In this document: piece after piece, positions 1 to 5,913 of the stretch
How positions within the stretch are numbered: the stretch's first letter is position 1
Layout of the letters: each line of letters begins with the position of its first letter
Assembly (NCBI GenBank): GCA_017458805.1
Contig: JAFTAC010000155.1
Span: 1-5,913, forward strand
DNA: 5,913 bases
DNA from: Victivallales bacterium
Lineage (GTDB): Bacteria; Verrucomicrobiota; Lentisphaeria; Oligosphaerales; Oligosphaeraceae
Reading direction: 5' to 3'
The notes under the pieces: generated by a model
The model's input: the letters and a program-made list of their open reading frames with translations, nothing else
Told to the model about the DNA's origin: nothing
Database searches by the model: none
Translations under genes and position numbers: made by a program

Positions 1-1
1 C

Positions 2-1414
2 ATCCCGCCGACAGGTGGCCTGCACGTCCACACGCCGACTCTTGACCAGACGGGCAAGAGGTACTTTGCTGTGGTCTGCCGCGATGCAGACAAGATAGTT
101 GGTTTTGCGGCGATGAACGACCCCATTGAGGTGGTGGCCTCGCCAATCCAGCCCATTCGACTAGGCACAAAAGAATGGGGACGGGGTTCCTGCAAAGGGT
201 TGCCGCTGGTGGTGTCGCTCCACGGGCGTGGCGGCGGCGTGGGGGTGGACAAGCAGGGCAAGCCTATCGGCACGCACCTGCTGTTTGCTGACAGCACGGT
301 TGCCTGGCGTGAAGGCATCCCCTTCAAGTTCAGCCTTTTCCGCAATAGTAGATTTGTGGAAATGCGTCTCAACGACCGCGTCTGGATAGGGCGCGTCATG
401 GAGGCAGGCGAGTTTTCGGACAGCCGCGACGAGGTGCCTGCCATCTCCACCTTCTGGTATGGCTACAGCCCCTCCATCGCCACCTCCATACGCGGGCCTA
501 AGTTCGTCTGCGACAACTACACTGAGCGGCTGATCCTGAAGCTCGTCCACTGGGCGCAGGATTATCTGGGTACGGACCGCAACAGGACCTATCTGACGGG
601 CGGCTCCATGGGAGGCACGGGAAGCATCCAGTTGGCAACACACTACCCGCAGGAGTTTGCCGCCATTTTCGCGCATGTACCCATCTACAGCTATACCTTC
701 AAGAAGTCGAAGGTCAATGGCAACACCTCCGTCTCGCGTATCATCTGCACGACGGGGCGTTTCACGGCGAAAGACACGCCGACCCTCCCCGATGGCACGC
801 CGCTATTGGATGTCTTGGACGGTGCAAAGAACATCGCGCACCCTGAAATCGACTTCCCGCCCATTCTCGCCACCAATGGGCGCATGGATGGTTCCATGCC
901 CTGGGAGAATAATCCGCCTTTCTTCAAGGCGGCGCAGGAGGCGCGACAGGCTTTTAGGGTGGCATGGAACAATGGCGACCACAGCACATGCGGCAGAATG
1001 CTTCCGTCAGACTTGAAATACACCAATGATGAAACCCTGTTGCGTTATCGCCTGAATGAATGCTACCCAGCCTTCACCAACAGCAGCACCGACAAAAACT
1101 ACGGCAATGGGGACCCTGCTGACGGTGACCTCGAAGGTTGGCTCAGCCGTGGCTACAAGTGGGTTCTCAAGCAGGACACGCCCAACAGCCTGGAGATGGA
1201 ACTCACTGTTTCCTACCCAGGCATCACCTATCCTGTCACAACCGACATCACCTTCCGTCGCCGCCAGCAGTTCAAGCCTGCTGCTGGCGAAACTGTCAAC
1301 GTCCTCATAGATGGCGAAAAACGCTCCATCTCATTGGACTCCAACGGCTTGTTGACCATCTCCAAAGTTGTCTTCCCCGATGAGAAGCCGTTGAGGATAG
1401 TTTTTAGTCGATAA
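2..1414 (+). CDS. Alpha/beta-hydrolase esterase, C-terminal part (5' end outside the window)
   Basis: The reading frame is open from the left edge to a TAA at 1412-1414, so the true start lies upstream; the GTG at 71 is only an internal valine. Numbering the visible residues from the first full codon (470 in all), residues 1-47 look like the tail of a fibronectin-III-like or similar beta domain (GKRYFAVVCRD). An alpha/beta-hydrolase core follows: an oxyanion-type strand and loop LPLVVSLHGRGGG near 67-79, the nucleophile elbow GGSMGG with Ser202, a likely acid Asp296 in GRMDGSMPW, and a likely catalytic His327 in GDHSTCG. Residues about 375-470 form a beta-rich C-terminal domain. This resembles the PHB-depolymerase/feruloyl or acetyl-xylan esterase type of secreted enzyme, so removal of ester groups from a polysaccharide is the likely role; the substrate cannot be read. 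Any signal peptide lies outside the window. The gene converges on the GH127 gene. Confidence 0.85.
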   Translation: MPPTGGLHVHTPTLDQTGKRYFAVVCRDADKIVGFAAMNDPIEVVASPIQPIRLGTKEWGRGSCKGLPLVVSLHGRGGGVGVDKQGKPIGTHLLFADSTVAWREGIPFKFSLFRNSRFVEMRLNDRVWIGRVMEAGEFSDSRDEVPAISTFWYGYSPSIATSIRGPKFVCDNYTERLILKLVHWAQDYLGTDRNRTYLTGGSMGGTGSIQLATHYPQEFAAIFAHVPIYSYTFKKSKVNGNTSVSRIICTTGRFTAKDTPTLPDGTPLLDVLDGAKNIAHPEIDFPPILATNGRMDGSMPWENNPPFFKAAQEARQAFRVAWNNGDHSTCGRMLPSDLKYTNDETLLRYRLNECYPAFTNSSTDKNYGNGDPADGDLEGWLSRGYKWVLKQDTPNSLEMELTVSYPGITYPVTTDITFRRRQQFKPAAGETVNVLIDGEKRSISLDSNGLLTISKVVFPDEKPLRIVFSR

Positions 1415-1433
1415 GTTTATTGGGCTATAAACT
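1414..1433. terminator. AT-rich hairpin directly after the esterase stop codon
   Basis: AGTTTAT at 1414-1420 is the exact reverse complement of ATAAACT at 1427-1433, giving a 7-bp stem with a 6-base loop (TGGGCT). It overlaps the last base of the esterase stop codon. It has no following T-run on either strand, so it is not a textbook intrinsic terminator. It could be a weak terminator or a 3'-end stabilising stem shared by the two convergent genes, or chance. Confidence 0.25.
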
Positions 1434-1520
1434 CAGCAGATTGCGGTCATACTTTTCATTGCCGTAAGTAGAGGGAATGGACCAAAGGACGGAGGGGAAG
1501 CCCCTGCGCCCCCGCTGGCT

Positions 1521-1542
1521 GTGCTGGGCGGAGCCCCAGCGC
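1521..1542. terminator. GC-rich hairpin between the convergent genes
   Basis: GCTGGG (1523-1528) pairs with CCCAGC (1535-1540) around a 6-base loop, CGGAGC; the flanking G1521/C1542 and a T-G wobble (1522/1541) can extend it. An alternative pairing uses CGCTGG (1513-1518) with CCAGCG (1536-1541). It lies 26 bases beyond the GH127 stop on the - strand and inside a very GC-rich block (about 1494-1566). There is no T-run on either side, so termination is only a suggestion from position and stem strength. Confidence 0.25.
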
Positions 1543-1567
1543 ATCTGCACGCGCCCGACGGGCACCG

Positions 1568-3433
1568 CTACACCCAGATGGAGAAGGTGTTGCCTTTGGG
1601 AGCTCCGAACATGGAATCGGCGGCGGACTGGAAGTCGCAGACAGGGAAGGCTTCCAGCAATTTACCGTTCTGAAGGATTTCCGCATCCCAGCAGCCCCAG
1701 CAGACCTCGTTGGGGCGTGGGGTTAATTTAAGGGAGAGGCCTGGTTTTCCATTGACGGTGTCGGGGCTGTAGAGCTGGTCGGGCTTGGCGCCTGCACGGC
1801 AGGCACGGGCAAGAACGAGCGGACCGCGCATCATCGTGGCCGCCATGGTCTTGCGGTAGTTGAGGATGACGGAGTCATGTGGGGCCATGGGAACGCACTG
1901 GTAGCGCTTGTAGGGCCAGCCGTTCGGATCATTGGCATCGGCTGCGATGTTTTCCGTGGAGCGATGGACGATGCGGGATGCCATGTCGAATTGCAGTGTA
2001 TAGACGTTGCCGTCTTGGGAAACGTCCATTTTCGGACACCAGCCTGGCTTGCGGAAGCGCACCTTTGCGTCGGGCGAACTGACGGTGACGGTGACAGTGT
2101 CGCCGACGGGGTAGTTGCCGCGAATCACGAATTTGACGCCATCGAGAGTGGCGGTGGCATCCTGGTAGAAGTTGACCTGGAAGGTGCCTTGCTGGTCGCT
2201 GGAGACGGTGGCGGCTGCCATATCCATGTAGGTGCGCGGGGCGTTGTTGACGCAGCAGTGGTTGTAGGCGCAGTTGCACTGGAAGTTGGGTTCGTGGCGT
2301 GTGGCTGCGCGGATGGAGAAGGCCGTCCAGGAGCCGTCGCGATAGACGCCTGCCATAAAGGCGTTGAAATAGGCCAGCTCCATATAGTCCAGGTATTTGT
2401 TGTCTCCCGTGATGAGGAAGAGGTCGTAGGAGAGGCGAATCCAGTGGATGGTGTCGCAGAGCTCCGTGGCTGCGTTGGGGTAGTGGGCAGCGCCAATGAA
2501 CTTATCGACAAAGCCGACGTCCCACATCGGGTTCATCTCGCTTTGGGCGAGGTTTTCATGAATGGCCGCGACGGCGTCCAGGCAGCGTTTTTCGCCCGTG
2601 ACGCGGTAGTATTCGAGCAATCCGTCAAGACAGCTCATCATCTCATAGCTCTTCGCCCAGAAGGATGCATTGGGGTACCACTGCCAGAGTTCCTTGCCGT
2701 TGAAGGCATTGCGGAGGAAGTTTGGTCCCTTGCCGTCCTCTCGGTCCCAGTCTGGTATCATCTCCGAGGCGTAGTCGAGGTATTTCTGGACACCCGTCTC
2801 TTCGTAGAGCATGAGGAGGGGCTTGAGGAGGGACATGGAGGCGACGCCCATGATCTGGTCGTTTCCCGTGATGTAGAGCGGGATGTTCTGCCTGTGCATC
2901 ATGTCGATGAGCTGGTCCATCTGGCGTTTCACGCTGTCGAGGATTTCCTGGTCGTGGGTGACCTTTGCGACCATCAGCATGGCCCACATGATGTACTTGC
3001 GGTTCCAGATGTTCCAGAGGCAGTGCCATCCAAAGGATGGGTTCTCGTCCATCATCTTTCCAGTCACCTCGTTGAAGGCGACTCGTTCCTTGTCGGTGTA
3101 GGAGCCGAGGTAGCCGTCAGGGTCCTGGAAGGCCATGAGGCGATGTGATTCCTTCTGGATGAAGTCGAGGAGCTCTGGATCTTGGGTATAGTCCGCGACG
3201 CGGGCCGCGCTAAGCATGAGCTTGCCCCAGAATTCGCCGCGCCACATGCCGCCAGCGGGCATGCCTTCGTCATCGTTCCGCAATTCGATGGGAGTGCGGG
3301 CCTCGGCGAAGATTTCAGTTTTTGCGAACTCCGAGAGGACACGATGGGTGAGGAAACGGTTCATCTTAACCGATGGAATCCCTTCCAGACGGACATCCTT
3401 CAGGTTGCATTCGCGGTATTTGTCTAGTATCAT
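1568..3433 (-). CDS. GH127/DUF1680 glycoside hydrolase (beta-L-arabinofuranosidase-like)
   Basis: The product is 621 residues, a usual length for GH127/DUF1680. The N-terminal two thirds carry family hallmarks: WRGEFWGKLMLSAA (64-77) and QDPDGYLGSY (103-112) in the expected helical (alpha/alpha) barrel. A zinc-thiolate active site is visible: Glu324 and Cys326 (TELCDT) and the Cys393-Cys394 pair in NHCCVNNAPR. In the characterised beta-L-arabinofuranosidase HypBA1 the equivalent Glu and three Cys bind zinc, and the first Cys of the pair is the nucleophile. The C-terminal third is beta-rich, with RGPLVLARA (536-544), and ends normally in FSIWV. No signal peptide is present (it begins MILDKYRECN), so it is predicted cytoplasmic. 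Start: ATG at 3433, one base after the TAA of the upstream gene, with AGGAAG six bases before it. The frame stays open to about 3637, but that part only shadows the lipoprotein gene. Substrate is inferred from family; DUF1680 members vary. The acid/base Glu is not evident (see findings). Confidence 0.9.
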   Translation of the reverse strand: MILDKYRECNLKDVRLEGIPSVKMNRFLTHRVLSEFAKTEIFAEARTPIELRNDDEGMPAGGMWRGEFWGKLMLSAARVADYTQDPELLDFIQKESHRLMAFQDPDGYLGSYTDKERVAFNEVTGKMMDENPSFGWHCLWNIWNRKYIMWAMLMVAKVTHDQEILDSVKRQMDQLIDMMHRQNIPLYITGNDQIMGVASMSLLKPLLMLYEETGVQKYLDYASEMIPDWDREDGKGPNFLRNAFNGKELWQWYPNASFWAKSYEMMSCLDGLLEYYRVTGEKRCLDAVAAIHENLAQSEMNPMWDVGFVDKFIGAAHYPNAATELCDTIHWIRLSYDLFLITGDNKYLDYMELAYFNAFMAGVYRDGSWTAFSIRAATRHEPNFQCNCAYNHCCVNNAPRTYMDMAAATVSSDQQGTFQVNFYQDATATLDGVKFVIRGNYPVGDTVTVTVSSPDAKVRFRKPGWCPKMDVSQDGNVYTLQFDMASRIVHRSTENIAADANDPNGWPYKRYQCVPMAPHDSVILNYRKTMAATMMRGPLVLARACRAGAKPDQLYSPDTVNGKPGLSLKLTPRPNEVCWGCWDAEILQNGKLLEAFPVCDFQSAADSMFGAPKGNTFSIWV

Positions 3434-3434
3434 G

Positions 3435-4568
3435 TTAGTCTTCCTGCAGGTCAGAGGGCTTGAGAACCCGTTTGATGAAGAGGTACTTTTGAGTGCGCTC
3501 AATGGCATTGGCGGAGATGTTTTTGGCAAAAATCCCCCATGCATTGCTGAAGAGGGCTTGTTCGTGAAGGATAAGCTCCCTGAATTCGTTTTCAAGCTCC
3601 TTCTGCCTTTTCGCAGTCTCGCCTTTTGGCAGGTCAAAGATGTTGATTAGGGCATTTTCCGTGTCGATTTCGGCACTGCAGAAGTGCGGTGTTTCCACGA
3701 CGCGGTTTTTCAGGAACTTTTCCTGTCTTTTATAGAAAACAGCACCCAGGTGCTGATCGCGGCTCCCGATTGTTTCATCGGTACTCCAGTTTAATGGGTT
3801 GATGACATAGCCGCCTGGGGTGCAATAGGTTTCCTCTAGCGGGATGTCGGGCATGCGTGTGTTGATGACGGCGACAACTCCAAGGTCAAGGCGCCCCATT
3901 GCTGGAACTAGGTTATTCTTTTTGAAATCCTTTCTGATGCGTTCGGCGGTTAAGCCGGGAATGCCGAATAAATAGACTGCAAGCAGCCCTTGGTCGGCAG
4001 TAATCTTGGGACACTGACGAAGTGCCTCGTACAGGATTACCGCACCTTGTTCACAGCCAACAAGGAAAAAGGGGCGTTTGGCTTTGTGATAATTAGCCAT
4101 GTAGTTTTGAAGTGCCTGCACCGTAAAGCGGATGGCGACATTCATTGGTGTGTTCGTAAAATAGAAATCCGTCAGGATTTCCCTGTTGGCATTGAGAAGC
4201 TGGGTGTACTGTTCATAATCCAGTTCGGGCACGAATGGCGCGAAAATTCGTACTCTTTTGCCGAATTGCCGTTGGTTTTGAAGCGCGACATAGTTGTGGA
4301 CATCGTGCCCTACAGAGCCGCTGAGCCAGTTGAAATAGTAGCCGGGCAATTTGGCGATTTGCGTGGGGTAAACAAAGAAGATATCGTAGTCGCTCGCAAA
4401 AATCGGGATGCTGCTGTCCAAGACGGCCCAGTTCTTTGGGTCGTCATAAAAGTAATCGACCAGAGGTATGTTTTGAGAAAGGTTACTCTGGCATCCATTC
4501 ATTAAGAGGAGTAAGAGAATGCCGAAAAGAGCACTTTGAAGTAATGAGTTTTTTGGGGGGACTTTCAT
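3435..4568 (-). CDS. DUF3089-type alpha/beta-hydrolase-fold lipoprotein, probably catalytically inactive
   Basis: The product is 377 residues from the ATG at 4568. The N-terminus is a lipoprotein signal: Lys2 and Lys6, a hydrophobic run at about 12-23 and a plausible lipobox MNG-Cys26, so it should be lipid-anchored in the envelope. The rest matches DUF3089: DDPKNWAVL (42-50), DIFFVYPT (62-69), RIFAPFVPEL (107-116), a nucleophile-elbow region at FFLVGCEQGAVIL (167-179), PGGYVINPLNWSTDE (251-265) and a C-terminal IFAKNISANA (346-355). In this family the elbow normally reads G-x-S-x-G (often GHSQG); here it is GCEQG, with Glu173 in the serine position. The likely His near the C-terminus is also not clear (His335 is the nearest). 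The fold is therefore well supported, the hydrolase activity is not. It may act as a binding or scaffold protein, or use another chemistry. A TTG at 4610 gives 14 extra residues, but these cover the ribosome binding site and precede the signal peptide, so it was not chosen. First gene of a two-gene unit with GH127. Confidence 0.8.
   Translation of the reverse strand: MKVPPKNSLLQSALFGILLLLLMNGCQSNLSQNIPLVDYFYDDPKNWAVLDSSIPIFASDYDIFFVYPTQIAKLPGYYFNWLSGSVGHDVHNYVALQNQRQFGKRVRIFAPFVPELDYEQYTQLLNANREILTDFYFTNTPMNVAIRFTVQALQNYMANYHKAKRPFFLVGCEQGAVILYEALRQCPKITADQGLLAVYLFGIPGLTAERIRKDFKKNNLVPAMGRLDLGVVAVINTRMPDIPLEETYCTPGGYVINPLNWSTDETIGSRDQHLGAVFYKRQEKFLKNRVVETPHFCSAEIDTENALINIFDLPKGETAKRQKELENEFRELILHEQALFSNAWGIFAKNISANAIERTQKYLFIKRVLKPSDLQED
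3440..3445 (-). promoter_or_regulatory. Ribosome binding site of the GH127 gene, inside the preceding gene
   Basis: AGGAAG on the - strand, six bases before the ATG at 3433. It overlaps the last sense codons of the lipoprotein gene, whose TAA (3437-3435) is separated from the ATG by a single C. This layout fixes the start and implies translational coupling of the two genes. Confidence 0.8.
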
Positions 4569-4579
4569 GATGGACGATT

Positions 4580-4586
4580 CTTCCTT
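4580..4586 (-). promoter_or_regulatory. Ribosome binding site of the lipoprotein gene
   Basis: AAGGAAG on the - strand ends 11 bases before the ATG at 4568, slightly long but acceptable spacing. It supports the ATG that directly precedes the signal peptide over the upstream in-frame TTG at 4610. Confidence 0.6.
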
Positions 4587-4634
4587 GTCAAGCAATATGA
4601 GTACAGGCAAATGTCTCGCATACCCTATTAATTT

Positions 4635-4640
4635 ATTATA
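4635..4640 (-). promoter_or_regulatory. Candidate -10 box for the lipoprotein-GH127 unit
   Basis: A perfect TATAAT on the - strand, which would put the transcript start near 4628 and leave a leader of about 60 bases before the ATG at 4568. No good -35 box sits at the right distance: TTGAAT is only 11 bases away and TTGAAG 26 bases away. In a tract this AT-rich a chance match is quite possible. Confidence 0.35.
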
Positions 4641-4740
4641 ATTTCGTCCTAATTCAAAAAGGAATGCTTCAATTTCTAGAAAAAAACTGAAAATGGCATA
4701 AAAACATTGGTGAGAAGGGAAGAGACTATCAAGGGGTGTT

Positions 4741-4761
4741 GCGTAAAGGTAGCTTTTACGC
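4741..4761. repeat. Perfect 7-bp inverted repeat, possible operator or hairpin
   Basis: GCGTAAA (4741-4747) and TTTACGC (4755-4761) are exact reverse complements around a 7-base centre, GGTAGCT. The site lies 47 bases upstream of the candidate -35 box of the phosphatase gene and about 100 bases upstream of the candidate -10 of the lipoprotein unit. No T-run follows, so an operator is more plausible than a terminator. Its function is unknown. Confidence 0.4.
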
Positions 4762-4807
4762 CACTTGAATGATTACGTGAACATTAGGTTATTTCAAGTA
4801 TATCGTA

Positions 4808-4835
4808 TTGAAAAAGGAGATTGCGTTGCTATATT
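4808..4835 (+). promoter_or_regulatory. Candidate sigma-70-like promoter of the phosphatase gene
   Basis: TTGAAA (4808-4813) and TATATT (4830-4835) are 16 bases apart, each one or two bases from the housekeeping consensus. Transcription would start near 4842, giving a leader of about 70 bases before the ATG at 4913. Confidence 0.5.
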
Positions 4836-4900
4836 AAGAAATGCATGATTCCAAACTTGAATAGGGCGTAATTGCAAGCAACTTTTTGCAATCGCTTTAC

Positions 4901-4904
4901 AGGA
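4901..4904 (+). promoter_or_regulatory. Ribosome binding site of the phosphatase gene
   Basis: AGGA followed by eight bases and then ATG at 4913 (a second ATG follows at 4916). An in-frame stop at 4862 and the lack of any better start codon between support this start. Confidence 0.65.
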
Positions 4905-4912
4905 AAAGAGAT

Positions 4913-5913
4913 ATGATGATTGAAACCCAGGAAGATCAATCTTTGTTATTGCAGAGCAAGCAGCCTTGTCGCTTGTACCTGTACGGTCAGAACCCACAGT
5001 ATGTATCTACGTTGAAGAATAACTTTGCGGGAATGAAAATACCGCTTGTGGTGGGGGAGATGGGGATTGAGGTATCTTCTACTGACACAGTGAATGAAGG
5101 GCTAAGTCTGGTGTTGACGAATTACATTCATGCAATTGTATTCGAGCTCAGCACTGATCCTGTCCGGGGGCTGCATTTTCGTGAGAAGATTCGTGAGGAC
5201 GAGGCAAAGAGGGCTCTTCCTATCCTGTTCATCATGCCAGAGAACTACTGGTGTGATGTGGATTTACTTGGAAAAGTCTATGAGGATCCATATTCCTTTG
5301 CCTTGCCTGATAGTGTCGATTTCAAGACACTATTTACGAAGTTGAAGACCAGCATTAATTTCGAGATGCTTCATATCTATAAGAATCACTTCGACCGCAA
5401 CATGCACTTGGCCCATCATCTCCAGCAGACCATGCTTCCACCATGGGTCTATTTGGGGAAGAGCTATGAGTTCAGTACGTTTTATCTTCCCCATAATGTT
5501 GTTGGCGGTGATTTAGTTGAATGGTTTCCTTTGGACGATGAACGTGTGTTATTTATATTCGGAGACATTTCTGGCCATGACACATATTCAGCATTGGCGA
5601 TGAGCACAGTCCACTCCTTTGTTAGTCATTTGATTGAGGTGGACAAAGAAAAAGCCCGAAGACCTTGCCTGATAGCCAATGAGATCCATGCATATTTCTG
5701 TCGTCATTTTGCTGGAATCGTTAGTTTGGCGGCGCTGATAGGCTATTTTGACTTTCGAAGCAATTACCTATGCTATTTGAATGCGGGATATGAGAATTTG
5801 ATTTGCTTTGATTCGCTGACAGGGAAGACTGACCTGCTGAATCCTGACTATGGGGAAACAACTGGACTGACAATGGGTTCTTCAAATGGACTTTCTCTGC
5901 CGATGGCACAAAA
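4913..5913 (+). CDS. Receiver-like domain fused to SpoIIE/RsbU-type PP2C phosphatase (3' end outside the window)
   Basis: 333 codons are visible and the frame runs off the right edge. Residues about 18-150 look like a response-regulator receiver: beta strands at CRLYLYG (19-25), HAIVFELS (73-80) and ALPILFIMP (101-109), then an ALPDS loop (130-134). The usual phosphoacceptor Asp after strand 3 appears replaced by Glu78, and the conserved Thr and Lys of the later strands are not evident, so it is a degenerate receiver. A helical linker (about 145-175) ends in HHLQQTMLPP, the typical entry to the phosphatase domain. PP2C motifs follow: VVGGD with metal-ligand Asp200, GDISGHD with metal-ligand Asp218 (usual form GDxSGHG), and NAGYEN (290-295; usual NAGH). 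The last metal Asp (the TDG region) lies beyond the edge. Such proteins dephosphorylate anti-anti-sigma (STAS) partners in a partner-switching pathway in the cytoplasm; here the partner is unknown and no anti-sigma or STAS gene is in view. Both ATG 4913 and 4916 are possible starts. Confidence 0.85.
   Translation, partial: MMIETQEDQSLLLQSKQPCRLYLYGQNPQYVSTLKNNFAGMKIPLVVGEMGIEVSSTDTVNEGLSLVLTNYIHAIVFELSTDPVRGLHFREKIREDEAKRALPILFIMPENYWCDVDLLGKVYEDPYSFALPDSVDFKTLFTKLKTSINFEMLHIYKNHFDRNMHLAHHLQQTMLPPWVYLGKSYEFSTFYLPHNVVGGDLVEWFPLDDERVLFIFGDISGHDTYSALAMSTVHSFVSHLIEVDKEKARRPCLIANEIHAYFCRHFAGIVSLAALIGYFDFRSNYLCYLNAGYENLICFDSLTGKTDLLNPDYGETTGLTMGSSNGLSLPMAQ

Larger units (their letters stand above)
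4569..4912. other. AT-rich divergent spacer between lipoprotein and phosphatase genes
   Basis: No convincing gene lies in these 344 bases. The composition is strongly AT-rich (15 G+C in the 60 bases from 4621, 22 in the 60 from 4681), against 40% or more in the flanking genes. It must hold the promoters of both divergent units; candidate sites are listed separately. It also contains a perfect 7-bp inverted repeat (4741-4761) and two copies of ACTTGAAT (4763-4770 and 4855-4862), with a near-inverted copy TTCAAGT at 4793-4799. Confidence 0.7.

Noticed and set aside
71..73. GTG at 71 as the esterase start
   Set aside because: The frame is open to the window edge and the residues before it continue a beta-domain-like sequence, so the gene begins upstream.
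1494..1504. GGGG-AAG-CCCC and the nearby GCCC-GAC-GGGC (1553-1563) as terminators
   Set aside because: Four-base stems with three-base loops and no T-run are expected by chance in this GC-rich block.
1877..3148. Long + strand open frame of 423 codons opposite the GH127 gene
   Set aside because: It lies wholly antisense to a gene with clear family motifs; its Val/Gly/Asp/Glu-rich product is typical of an antisense shadow in GC-rich DNA, and no motif is recognisable.
3434..3637. N-terminal extension of the GH127 frame upstream of the ATG at 3433
   Set aside because: The added residues are Ser/Lys/Pro-rich, overlap the 3' end of the lipoprotein gene in another frame, and resemble nothing in GH127; the ATG at 3433 has a good ribosome binding site.
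3990..4505. + strand open frame opposite the lipoprotein gene
   Set aside because: Antisense to the DUF3089 motifs, with no ribosome binding site or recognisable domain.
4569..4610. TTG start at 4610 for the lipoprotein gene
   Set aside because: It would place 14 charged residues in front of the signal peptide and include the ribosome binding site in the coding region.
4794..4997. - strand open frame of 67 codons over the divergent spacer and the start of the phosphatase gene
   Set aside because: It overlaps the phosphatase promoter, ribosome binding site and first codons, and shows no recognisable protein feature.

Overview
The window holds two complete genes, two genes cut by the window edges, and one AT-rich divergent control region. 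Order along the + strand: (1) the 3' part of a large alpha/beta-hydrolase (esterase-type) gene, + strand, 2-1414; (2) a short convergent gap, 1415-1567; (3) a glycoside hydrolase of the GH127/DUF1680 type, - strand, 1568-3433; (4) a DUF3089-type alpha/beta-hydrolase-fold lipoprotein, - strand, 3435-4568, one base upstream of the hydrolase; (5) a 344-base AT-rich divergent spacer, 4569-4912; (6) the 5' part of a SpoIIE/RsbU-type PP2C phosphatase with an N-terminal receiver-like domain, + strand, 4913 to the right edge.

The organism is not certain. A lipobox suggests a bacterial cell with an envelope lipoprotein. Clear AGGA-type ribosome binding sites stand before all three visible starts, which argues against Bacteroidota, where such sites are weak or absent. 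A carbohydrate-directed esterase and a GH127 enzyme next to an RsbU-like phosphatase fit a polysaccharide-degrading, possibly gut-associated member of the Verrucomicrobiota/Lentisphaerota group. This is inference from gene style, not from a marker gene.

The lipoprotein and GH127 genes almost certainly form one transcription unit: stop and start are one base apart, and the ribosome binding site of the second gene lies in the last codons of the first. The esterase gene converges on them from the left, so it is not co-transcribed, but it shares a plausible theme of plant or host glycan breakdown (ester removal plus arabinofuranoside hydrolysis). The phosphatase is transcribed away from this pair and is probably a signalling gene without a direct catalytic link.

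Base composition falls sharply from left to right: sampled 60-base lines give about 57-63% G+C in the esterase and GH127 genes, 42-53% in the lipoprotein gene, about 25-37% in the spacer and about 40% in the phosphatase. I see no tRNA, rRNA, CRISPR array, insertion sequence or attachment site. The points most worth a second look are the loss of the nucleophile serine in the DUF3089 lipoprotein, the receiver domain with Glu in place of the phosphorylated Asp in the phosphatase, and the apparent lack of the usual acid/base Glu in the GH127 enzyme.
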